Shown: one piece after another, positions 28,331-36,636 of the stretch | Layout of the letters: the number at the start of each line of letters is the position of its first letter | Position numbering within the stretch: the first letter of the stretch is position 1 | Source: Chitinophaga dinghuensis | Lineage (GTDB): Bacteria; Bacteroidota; Bacteroidia; Chitinophagales; Chitinophagaceae | Length of the DNA stretch: 64,000 bases | NCBI RefSeq assembly: GCF_003259435.1 | Contig: NZ_QLMA01000002.1 | Location: 62,001 to 126,000 of the forward strand | Reading direction: 5' to 3' | Position numbers and translations under genes: made by a program | Notes under the pieces: generated by a model | Told to the model about the DNA's origin: nothing | What the model saw: the letters and a program-made list of their open reading frames with translations, nothing else | Databases searched by the model: none

Positions 28331-29479
28331 ATGAAATACAAATGGCTTTTTTTAGTGGCAGTGGCAGGTGTGTTTGCCAGCTGCAGCACGTCCCGCAAAG
28401 CAGCTGTGACAAAGGATCATAGTATAAGTCAGCTGCGTTTTATCGGCAAGCAGGTAATCCCTTACAATATGCCTTTTGAAGGCACCACTACCGGTGGACT
28501 TTCCGGTATCGATTACAATCCGGCCAGGAACGAATATTACATGATCTGCGATGATCGCTCGGATATTAACCCTGCCCGCTTTTACACTGCCAAACTGTAC
28601 TTCAACGGCCAATCGTTCGACAGTGTAAGGATGACGGCGGTTACCACTCTTCGTCAGGCGAATGGCCAACCATATCCCAATAAACACCAGGACCCGGCCA
28701 GAACGCCCGATCCGGAAGCATTGCGTTTTAATACGAAGTACGGATTCATGGTTTGGAGTAGCGAAGGAGAGCGGATTGTGAACAAGAAAGACACGATACT
28801 CGCAAATCCAAGTCTGACCATCATACATCCAGATGGGAAATACATAGATACTTTTGCTATTCCGGCTGCATATCACATGCAGGCCACGCCAAACGGCCCC
28901 AGAAGGAATGCTGGCTTTGAAGGCCTGGCCTTCTCCCAGGACAATCAATGGATGTATGTTAGTCTGGAAGAGCCCCGCTACGAGGACGGCCCAAGAGCAG
29001 ATGTCAATACCACAGACGCTATCACGAGAATTTTGAAGTTTGATATGAAGACACGTAAGCCTGTTGCACAATACGCTTACTCATTGGACCCGGTTGCGTC
29101 TCCTGCCGCTTCACCGGACAGCTTCCGTATCAATGGAATTGCTGATATTATGTATCTCGGAACAGATAAACTGCTGGTGCTGGAAAGATCCTTTACAGCA
29201 GGTGTGCCAGGATGCGTCATTAAGTTATATGTTACTGATCTAAGAGGAGCAACGGATGTGAGTGATATCGCGTCTCTCCAGAAAAATAAAAATTATACGC
29301 TGGCCAGCAAAAAACTCTTATACAATTTTGAGTCGCTACATAGTTATATTGATAATATCGAAGGGGTTACATTCGGGCCCATCCTGCCAAATGGCCATCC
29401 AAGCCTGGTCTTAGTAGCAGACAATAACTTCTCTTCAGAGGAAGAAAGTCAGTTTTTTGTATTTGAAGTCATTCCATAG
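28331..29479 (+). CDS. Phytase-like esterase-domain lipoprotein
   Basis: The start at 28331 gives MKYKWLFLVAVAGVFASC, a lipoprotein signal; an upstream ATG at 28271 would bury it. The 382-residue protein fits the phytase-like (esterase-like activity of phytase) beta-propeller family. GTTTGGLSGIDYNPARNEYYMICDD near the N-terminus, then DPEALRF, GFEGLAFSQDNQWMYVSLE and IEGVTFGPILPNG are the expected repeats with acidic metal-binding positions. It is likely a surface or periplasmic phosphoesterase. The true substrate is unknown, as many family members do not act on phytate. Confidence 0.82.
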   Translation: MKYKWLFLVAVAGVFASCSTSRKAAVTKDHSISQLRFIGKQVIPYNMPFEGTTTGGLSGIDYNPARNEYYMICDDRSDINPARFYTAKLYFNGQSFDSVRMTAVTTLRQANGQPYPNKHQDPARTPDPEALRFNTKYGFMVWSSEGERIVNKKDTILANPSLTIIHPDGKYIDTFAIPAAYHMQATPNGPRRNAGFEGLAFSQDNQWMYVSLEEPRYEDGPRADVNTTDAITRILKFDMKTRKPVAQYAYSLDPVASPAASPDSFRINGIADIMYLGTDKLLVLERSFTAGVPGCVIKLYVTDLRGATDVSDIASLQKNKNYTLASKKLLYNFESLHSYIDNIEGVTFGPILPNGHPSLVLVADNNFSSEEESQFFVFEVIP

Positions 29480-29523
29480 AACAAGCAAGAGCCACAACTG
29501 TTACTAGTGTAAAACCTCGCTAT

Positions 29524-29979
29524 ATGAAACAACTTACACTGGTAACAGTGGCATTGCTGATCACTATTTCCTATTCCTGTAACCAGTCTGCAAAAAAATC
29601 AGGGACAGCCAATACTACTGAAACCGCCACCGAGCAATATATCACCTATTCCGGAACTCTTCCTTGCGCCGATTGCAGCGGTATTCTTACCAAATTGACC
29701 ATCACCTCTCCAGATAGTATTGTCCACCATTTCAAAATGACGGAAACCTATCAGGGACTGAATAATAAAGGCGATCAGGACTTCAATTCCGAAGGGATTT
29801 ACCTTATTACCAAAGGCAGTGTCAACGACCCTAATGCCATCATTATTACGCTTAATCCCGACAAGGATAAGAACCTGCAACGCTACTACCAGAAAATTAG
29901 TGAGGATGAACTCCGCATGCTGGATATGGACCAAAAAGCAATCCCCAGTAATCTCAATTATAGTCTGAAGAAACAATAA
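29524..29979 (+). CDS. NlpE N-terminal-domain lipoprotein
   Basis: A 151-residue lipoprotein. The signal peptide ends with SYSC. The mature protein has YSGTLPCADCSGILTKLTI, the CxxC motif and strand pattern of the NlpE N-terminal beta barrel. In Enterobacteria NlpE senses envelope stress and copper. Here only the N-terminal domain is present, as is common in Bacteroidota, so the role is open. It lies 44 nt after the phytase-like gene on the same strand. Confidence 0.85.
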   Translation: MKQLTLVTVALLITISYSCNQSAKKSGTANTTETATEQYITYSGTLPCADCSGILTKLTITSPDSIVHHFKMTETYQGLNNKGDQDFNSEGIYLITKGSVNDPNAIIITLNPDKDKNLQRYYQKISEDELRMLDMDQKAIPSNLNYSLKKQ

Positions 29980-30030
29980 AAATTAGATTAAATTAGACCT
30001 CATCATCCGGAAAAATATTGACCAACTTGT

Positions 30031-31635
30031 ATGAGGCGAATATTTGGTTGTTTGTTCTTTTTATTGATTTCATTTGTAGCAGAGGCCCGGGAGCAGTCTT
30101 ACCAGGACAGTATTCTCCAGGCACTAAACCGTACTATCGAACAGGCCGCCTCCTTTGATACTGTCAGGATTCATAAAATCGACAGTATCCGGCATTTGCT
30201 GGCATCTTCCGGTAGCAGGGAATCCACTTACAATATCTACCAACAACTATACGAAGCCTATAAGGTTTTCAATTTCGACTCTGCATATATCTATGGCAAA
30301 GCCATGCAACAGATAGGAGAGCAGTTGCATGATCCTGTACGCATCGTCAATGCCAGGGTGAAACTGGGATTTATCCTGCTTTCTTCCGGTATGTTTACCG
30401 AAACTGCCACCTACTTGAATAACCTGGATGTTTCCGGCATGCCTGACGACATCAGGATACAATTCTTCCTCATGAAGAGCCGGTTTTATTCCGATATGGC
30501 GGAATATAACCAGGACCAGTTTTTTGCCCCGGAGTATACCCGTAACGGTATCGCCTATATGGATTCTGCCCTTCACCTGATGGACTCCACTGCTTTTGAA
30601 TACCGGTTTCACCGGGCGGAGCAGCTCTATAAGAATGGAAATATCCTCGGCGCTTTAGCCGTATTTCCCAATCTGAATGATCCTCATGTAAATGAACGAC
30701 AGATAGCGGTTGCCGCTTGTAGTCTTGGTATCATGTACATGAAAATCCATCAGCGGGATACGGCGATTAGTCTGATGGCCCGTTCTGCCATCGCCGACAT
30801 TCGCACCTCCACAAAAGAAACATTGGCAGCCTATAATTTAGCCACCTATTTATTTGAAAAAGGAGATATTAAGAATGCCTCCCGATACATAGAACGCGCT
30901 ATCACAGAAGCTACATTCTACGGCGCCCGCCAGCGAAAGGTGATGGTAAGCAATATTCTGCCCATCATTGAAGAAGAAAGAATCAATACGGCAGAACAAC
31001 GGAATAAGTCGCTCTTAATCTACGCAACAATTGTAACCCTCTTATTCCTGGCATTGGTGGCCATGACGATCATTGTATTCCGTCAGATCAGGAAAGTACA
31101 GCAGGCCAAACTGGCTATTACGTCTGCTCATCTAAAGCAACAGGAAGCCAACAGTCAACTGGAAGAAGCGAATAAAATCAAAGAAGAATATATCGGCTAC
31201 TTTTTCAACATCAATGCGAATTATATCAGCAAGATTGAGAAAATCAAACAGAACCTGGAGCAAAAACTTTCAGAGAGCAGGAATGCCGCCGATTTCCGTT
31301 TCCTCATCAACTCCATTAACATCCGACAAGAGAGAGAAGAGTTGTATAATAACTTCGATCGTGTATTCCTGCGGATTTTCCCTCATTTTGTTGACGAATT
31401 CAACAAACTATTTGACAAAGACAATCAAATACTTTTGAAGGAAAATGAGTTGATGAATACTGATTTGCGCATCTTTGCATTGATCAGAATTGGTATTACA
31501 GATAATGATCAGATTGCCCGTATTCTGGAATATTCTGTGAATACTATCTATGCTTATAAAACCAAAATCAAGAAGCGGTCACTGGTGCCAAATGAAGACT
31601 TTGAAGACCGGATTATGACCATTAAAGCCTTATAA
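30031..31635 (+). CDS. DUF6377-type membrane-spanning transcriptional regulator
   Basis: A 534-residue protein with a signal peptide (RRIFGCLFFLLISFVAEA), a periplasmic TPR-like helical domain (about 30-320), one membrane segment (about 328-350, LLIYATIVTLLFLALVAMTIIVF), a coiled coil (QAKLAITSAHLKQQEANSQLEEANKIKE) and a cytoplasmic C-terminal LuxR-like helix-turn-helix (IRIGITDNDQIARILEYSVNTIYAYKTKIKKRS). This order matches the DUF6377 regulators often found beside SusC/SusD genes. It probably senses a glycan product in the periplasm and activates the locus that follows it. Confidence 0.85.
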   Translation: MRRIFGCLFFLLISFVAEAREQSYQDSILQALNRTIEQAASFDTVRIHKIDSIRHLLASSGSRESTYNIYQQLYEAYKVFNFDSAYIYGKAMQQIGEQLHDPVRIVNARVKLGFILLSSGMFTETATYLNNLDVSGMPDDIRIQFFLMKSRFYSDMAEYNQDQFFAPEYTRNGIAYMDSALHLMDSTAFEYRFHRAEQLYKNGNILGALAVFPNLNDPHVNERQIAVAACSLGIMYMKIHQRDTAISLMARSAIADIRTSTKETLAAYNLATYLFEKGDIKNASRYIERAITEATFYGARQRKVMVSNILPIIEEERINTAEQRNKSLLIYATIVTLLFLALVAMTIIVFRQIRKVQQAKLAITSAHLKQQEANSQLEEANKIKEEYIGYFFNINANYISKIEKIKQNLEQKLSESRNAADFRFLINSINIRQEREELYNNFDRVFLRIFPHFVDEFNKLFDKDNQILLKENELMNTDLRIFALIRIGITDNDQIARILEYSVNTIYAYKTKIKKRSLVPNEDFEDRIMTIKAL

Positions 31636-32029
31636 ACAGTTATAAAACCCACTGAAGCCATCGATATTTTCAAAATAAATATTTGTTTGTATTTCGATGA
31701 TTATCAATTTTTTAATAAAAAATATAGCATAAACGGGGTCAATTTTTTCTATATTTTGTCTTGATAAATTGTTAGCCTGAAATCAGATGCATTATTTTGA
31801 TGTATTGAAAAAATTCACAACCAAAGCTGAAAAAGATACCCGAGCCAATATTTATTAACCACGTTAAAATCTCTTTTTTCAACTAAAGGAATTAAATAAA
31901 TCCACGTAAACAGAAAGAACACTTGTTGTCTTTCAGGTAGCGTATGTCCTCCTGAAAATCTTTAATTCAAACGTTTCATAAAATCCACGTAACAGTACAT
32001 GTTTCATTACTGAATCAAAATTCCATTTT
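31636..32029. other. Regulatory region before susC
   Basis: 394 AT-rich bases. A direct repeat AAATCCACGTAA(A)CAG occurs at 31898-31913 and 31981-31995, and a TTTCAGG/CCTGAAA stem-loop lies between them at 31931-31957. I find no exact TAnnTTTG promoter and no gene. A long structured leader is plausible. Confidence 0.55.
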
Positions 32030-34984
32030 ATGACCAAATCACGACTCCTGCGCTGCCTCATCGCTGCCGTGCTGGTGCTGTTAATCAACAGCATTGCCTT
32101 TGCCCAGAACAAAAGTTTTACGGGCAAGGTGACAGATGACAAAGGCGCTCCTATTCCCGGCGCCACTATAGCTGTCAAAGGCTCTAAAACCGGGACCGCC
32201 ACCAGTCCGGATGGCTCATTTACTTTACAATCAGTACCCGCCAATGCCACGCTTGTTATCTCATTTATAGGATTCAAAACCCAGGAAATCAGTATAGCTG
32301 GCAAAACATCTCTGACCATCGGCCTGCAATCAGAAAGCTCCACGCTCTCTGATGTGGTGGTAGTGGGTTATGGTACTACTCGCAAAAAAGATCTTACTGG
32401 AGCTGTAGCTTCCATTAAATCAGCAGAATTCAACAAGGGTATTACCACAGCTCCGGATCAACTCATTCAGGGTAAAGTATCCGGTCTGATGGTGATCAAC
32501 AACAGTGGTGCGCCAGGCGCCGCTACCACTGTACGTATTCGCGGCCTTTCTTCCTTACGTTCTGGTAACCAGCCCCTGTATGTTGTAGACGGAGTTCCAC
32601 TGGATGGTCGTGTAGCACGTCCAAGCCTAAACGCAGCAGGACTGGGACAAACAGCGGATGCCAACCCACTGAACTTTATCAACTCTAATGATGTCGCTTC
32701 CATGGATGTATTGAAAGATGCGTCTGCCACTGCTATCTATGGTTCCCGCGGCTCCAACGGTGTGATCATGATCAACACCAAAAAAGGAACAGCCGGCGCA
32801 GCCCGAATGGATGTGAACTATTCTGCAGGTGTCAGCAACATTATGAAGAAACTTCAGGTATTGAATGCCGATGAATATCGTAATGCGCTGAAACAGTATA
32901 ATCTTACCAGTGGCGACTATGGCTCCAGCTCCGATGGAATGGGATCTATTCTGCGCACAGGACTTACTCAGAATATAGGCGTTGCCGTTAGTGGAGGAAA
33001 TGAAACCGGTCGCTATCGTGCTTCTTTCGGCTATATGGACCAACAAGGTATTATTCGTAACTCCGGCTTAAAGAAGTATACTGCCACCCTCAACGGTCAG
33101 AATACCTTCCTGGATAACAATATTCTGGGCCTGGATTATAATATCATGGCTGCCCAGACACAGGAACAACTGGCTCCCATCAGTAATGACGCTGGTTTCA
33201 CTGGAAGCCTGATCGGTATGGCGCTGCAATGGAACCCTACCATGCCTATCTTCAACCCAGACGGCTCTTATTACTTGCTGGGAGAAGGCGGTTCCGTGAA
33301 TCCAAGAGCAATGTCTGACTCCTACGACGACAAAGCCAATATTACGTATATCCTTGCCAGTGTGTCGCCTTACCTTCAAATCACTAAAGACCTGGTATTG
33401 AGAACGATGTATAGCGTGAATCACCAGGTAGGAGAGAGAAGAACCGGCATCAAATCTTTCATCAACCTTTCCGGTGTGATGAATCAAGGCCAGGCCTATT
33501 ACAATACGGCTGAATTAAACACCCAACTTTTTAACTCCACGCTGACCTATCAGAAACAACTGACCGCCGCCTTCAATCTGAAAGCGATGCTCGGTTATGA
33601 GTATCAGCAGTTTGATTACGCAGGAGTAAGCAATAATGCCAGAGGCTTCGCTACTTACGCGATCGACTATACGGACCAGTTACAATCTGCCCCACAGTCC
33701 AATACCAGTATGAGTTCTTACCGCAACCCTACCGGTAAAGTACAGTCAGTATTCGGCAGGGTAGAAATGAACTTCCTGGACAAATACCTCCTGAATGCAA
33801 CCCTGAGAAGAGATGGGTCCAGCAAATTCGGTGCGGATAACCGCTATGGCACCTTCCCTTCGTTCGCTGCGAAATGGAATATCCATAACGAAGCATTCAT
33901 GAAAGACAACGGCATATTCCAAACACTGGCCCTCCGCGCCGGCTGGGGTATCACCGGAAACCAGGAATTCCCTTCCGGATCTGCACAGGAACAGTATGCG
34001 TTATTGTCCAACAACAAATCTGCGCTTGTAAATGTGTATAACTCCAAACTGAAATGGGAAACCAGTAAGCAAGTAAACGTAGGAGTAGATTTCGGTATAC
34101 TGAATGACCGCATTACCGGTACAGTGGATTATTTCTTCAAAAACACCAGCAACCTGCTGTTTAGCTTCCCTGCCATCATGCCTGCGCCTGCATCCAGCTA
34201 CTGGATGAACATGCCGGGTAATGTGATTAACAACGGACTGGAACTTTCCCTGCGCGGAGATATCATCAAACATAAAGATCTCCTCTGGACATTGGGCGTG
34301 AATGCAGCCTTCATGCATAACGAACTGAAAAACTACGACGGACCTCCGGTACTCACCGGCGCTATCAGTGGCCAGGGCGTATCTGGCGCCACTTCTCAGC
34401 AACTGGTAAATGGCAAGCCGCTGAATACATTCTATGTGCGTCAGTTCCAGGGCTTTGATAGTCAGGGTCAGGCAATTTATAACGGTGGAGATGGCGCTTT
34501 CTACTATCTCACTAATCCAAATCCGAAAACCCTGCTGGGTATCAATACGCAGGTGCAATACAAAAAATTTGCGCTGGGTATCAGCTCCCATGGCGCATTC
34601 GGATACCAGATCTATAACAACACAGCAAACACAGTTCTGCCAATTGGTAACCTGGGCTCCCGGAATATCGCCAAATCCTTACTGGGTAATGGCGAATCCC
34701 TGGCCAATCCCATCACCGTGTCTTCCCGTTATCTCGAAAATGGTAATTTCCTGAAACTGGACAACATTACACTCAGCTACTCCATTGGCGGCATAGGCAA
34801 AGTGTTTAAAAACACCACCTTATCTGTTACCGGCCAGAACCTGTTTGTATTAACGAAATATTCCGGCTTCGATCCTGAGGTAAACACGGATAAAAGCGTG
34901 AATGGCGTTACATCTTTCGGTATTGAATACTCTCCGTATCCAACCGCCAGAAGCGTAATGTTCGGTCTTACTTTCTCCCTGTAA
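32030..34984 (+). CDS. SusC/RagA-family TonB-linked outer-membrane transporter
   Basis: A 984-residue outer-membrane importer. A signal peptide ends AFA-QNKS. Next is a carboxypeptidase-regulatory-like domain (SFTGKVTDDKGAPIPGATIAVKG), then the TonB box/plug region (DVVVVGYGTTRKKDLTGAVASI, RIRGLSSL, YVVDGVPLDG). The 22-strand barrel fills the rest and ends with an aromatic-containing strand. No STN domain is present, so it is not coupled to an anti-sigma factor. It works with the SusD lipoprotein encoded 27 nt downstream to import oligosaccharides. Confidence 0.95.
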   Translation: MTKSRLLRCLIAAVLVLLINSIAFAQNKSFTGKVTDDKGAPIPGATIAVKGSKTGTATSPDGSFTLQSVPANATLVISFIGFKTQEISIAGKTSLTIGLQSESSTLSDVVVVGYGTTRKKDLTGAVASIKSAEFNKGITTAPDQLIQGKVSGLMVINNSGAPGAATTVRIRGLSSLRSGNQPLYVVDGVPLDGRVARPSLNAAGLGQTADANPLNFINSNDVASMDVLKDASATAIYGSRGSNGVIMINTKKGTAGAARMDVNYSAGVSNIMKKLQVLNADEYRNALKQYNLTSGDYGSSSDGMGSILRTGLTQNIGVAVSGGNETGRYRASFGYMDQQGIIRNSGLKKYTATLNGQNTFLDNNILGLDYNIMAAQTQEQLAPISNDAGFTGSLIGMALQWNPTMPIFNPDGSYYLLGEGGSVNPRAMSDSYDDKANITYILASVSPYLQITKDLVLRTMYSVNHQVGERRTGIKSFINLSGVMNQGQAYYNTAELNTQLFNSTLTYQKQLTAAFNLKAMLGYEYQQFDYAGVSNNARGFATYAIDYTDQLQSAPQSNTSMSSYRNPTGKVQSVFGRVEMNFLDKYLLNATLRRDGSSKFGADNRYGTFPSFAAKWNIHNEAFMKDNGIFQTLALRAGWGITGNQEFPSGSAQEQYALLSNNKSALVNVYNSKLKWETSKQVNVGVDFGILNDRITGTVDYFFKNTSNLLFSFPAIMPAPASSYWMNMPGNVINNGLELSLRGDIIKHKDLLWTLGVNAAFMHNELKNYDGPPVLTGAISGQGVSGATSQQLVNGKPLNTFYVRQFQGFDSQGQAIYNGGDGAFYYLTNPNPKTLLGINTQVQYKKFALGISSHGAFGYQIYNNTANTVLPIGNLGSRNIAKSLLGNGESLANPITVSSRYLENGNFLKLDNITLSYSIGGIGKVFKNTTLSVTGQNLFVLTKYSGFDPEVNTDKSVNGVTSFGIEYSPYPTARSVMFGLTFSL

Positions 34985-35011
34985 TCAACCATTCACTAAA
35001 AAGAAAACACT

Positions 35012-36568
35012 ATGACTAAACATATCATCCGAACTACTTTTGCTGCGGTGGCCATCAGTTTGAGTTTCACGGCCTGCTCCCTCAAGGAAGACCTGGGATC
35101 TACCCTTACCAGAGGTCAAGCCGACTCCGTTATCACCGCCAAATCCTTGCTGCAAAATGCTTACGATGGATTACAAATGCCTTACCAGGACTTCTCCAAC
35201 AGCTGGGGCATGTCTGTAATGTCCACCGATGAAGCAGTTGGCCCTACCCGTGCCGGCGACTGGGACGATAACGGCGTGTGGCGCGCATTACATGAACATA
35301 CCTGGACGCCAGACCATGCACATGTGCAGAATACTTTCACCAGTTTGCTCCAGTTACAGTTCGCCGCTACCAATGTGCTGAACTTCCGCCCAACCCCATC
35401 ACAGATCGCACAAGCACGCTTCCTTCGCGCATTGTCTATGTTCACGGTGGTTGATCTCTGGGGACAGGTGCCTTTCAGGAATCCTACAGATACCCTGTTG
35501 AATGCCCCCAGAGTGATGAAAACACAGGAGGCCATGGATTACATCATCTCGGAGCTGAAAGCGATTATTCCGGATCTGGACGACAGACCAGGCACCCCTG
35601 CCTATGTCGCTAATAAAGACGCCGCGAAATTCCTGCTCATGAAATGCTATCTCAACAAAGGCACCTTCCTGAACAGACAAGCGCCGACCTTCGATCCCGC
35701 AGATTTGCAACAGGTACTTTCCTATGCCAATGAAATCATCAGCGGACCGGGAGGATATAGTCTTGCTACAAACTATTTCGACAATTTCTCCTACGATAAC
35801 GATGTAAAATCCACAGAAAACATTTTCACACAGCAGAATGGTCCTAACCAAAGTACAGCTCGTAATGGTAATGCGACCTACGCCCGTTGGAAATTCACCT
35901 TACACTATAACCAGAACCCCAGCGGCTGGAACGGTTTCGCCACCCTTTCCGATTTCTACGGCAAATTTGAAGATGGCGATATCCGCAAAGGCACCGCTTA
36001 TACAGGCGTTACGGATGTCTCCGGACTACGTGTAGGCTTCCTCATTGGTCAACAATATGACCAAAATGGAGTGGCATTGAAAGACAGAAAAGGAAACATG
36101 CTGGCATTCACGCCAGCCGTACAACTCAAAGAAACCGGCACTAATCTGGAAGTAACCGGTATCCGCGTGATTAAATATCCACCGGACTTCAAAACATCTA
36201 CTACCGCAAAAGACGGTAACGAAGCCAGTAACGATTATGTGTTCTTCCGTTATGCAGACGTATTACTGATGCAGGCAGAAGCAATGATCAGAACAGGTAA
36301 TACCGCAGGGGCACTGACGATTGTAAATACCATCCGTGCAAAACGCGGCGCTTCCATACTGGTTGCCATTGATTTACCCACACTCCTCGACGAAAGAGGA
36401 CGTGAATTATACTGGGAAGGTTGGCGCAGACAGGATCTTATCCGATTCGGTAAGTTCCTCGATCCTTGGCAGTTGAAATCCAAGGATGATAAAAAATATC
36501 TGCTCTTCCCAATTCCTACCCGCGATCTGGCTGTAAATAAAAACCTGATCCAAAACCCAGGGTACTAA
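35012..36568 (+). CDS. SusD/RagB-family glycan-binding lipoprotein
   Basis: A 518-residue surface lipoprotein. The signal ends FTAC and is followed by SLKEDLGSTLTRG. TPR-like helices (ARFLRALSMFTVVDLWGQVPF, typical SusD block) and the C-terminal RGRELYWEGWRRQDLIRFGKF, FPIPTRDLAVNKNLIQNPGY are diagnostic. It forms the lid on the SusC transporter and captures the sugar. A strong terminator follows, so the GH31 gene downstream is read through or has its own start. Confidence 0.95.
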   Translation: MTKHIIRTTFAAVAISLSFTACSLKEDLGSTLTRGQADSVITAKSLLQNAYDGLQMPYQDFSNSWGMSVMSTDEAVGPTRAGDWDDNGVWRALHEHTWTPDHAHVQNTFTSLLQLQFAATNVLNFRPTPSQIAQARFLRALSMFTVVDLWGQVPFRNPTDTLLNAPRVMKTQEAMDYIISELKAIIPDLDDRPGTPAYVANKDAAKFLLMKCYLNKGTFLNRQAPTFDPADLQQVLSYANEIISGPGGYSLATNYFDNFSYDNDVKSTENIFTQQNGPNQSTARNGNATYARWKFTLHYNQNPSGWNGFATLSDFYGKFEDGDIRKGTAYTGVTDVSGLRVGFLIGQQYDQNGVALKDRKGNMLAFTPAVQLKETGTNLEVTGIRVIKYPPDFKTSTTAKDGNEASNDYVFFRYADVLLMQAEAMIRTGNTAGALTIVNTIRAKRGASILVAIDLPTLLDERGRELYWEGWRRQDLIRFGKFLDPWQLKSKDDKKYLLFPIPTRDLAVNKNLIQNPGY

Positions 36569-36575
36569 TATCCAC

Positions 36576-36617
36576 ACAGCTACCGACAGTTTCCACGATG
36601 TCGGTAGCTGTTTTTCT
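36576..36617 (+). terminator. Terminator between susD and the GH31 gene
   Basis: A perfect 13-bp stem (36576-36588 with 36599-36611), 10-nt loop and five T. It covers the in-frame ATG at 36598, so the GH31 start must lie further downstream. Confidence 0.85.
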
Positions 36618-36636
36618 TCCTATAATATTTTCACTC

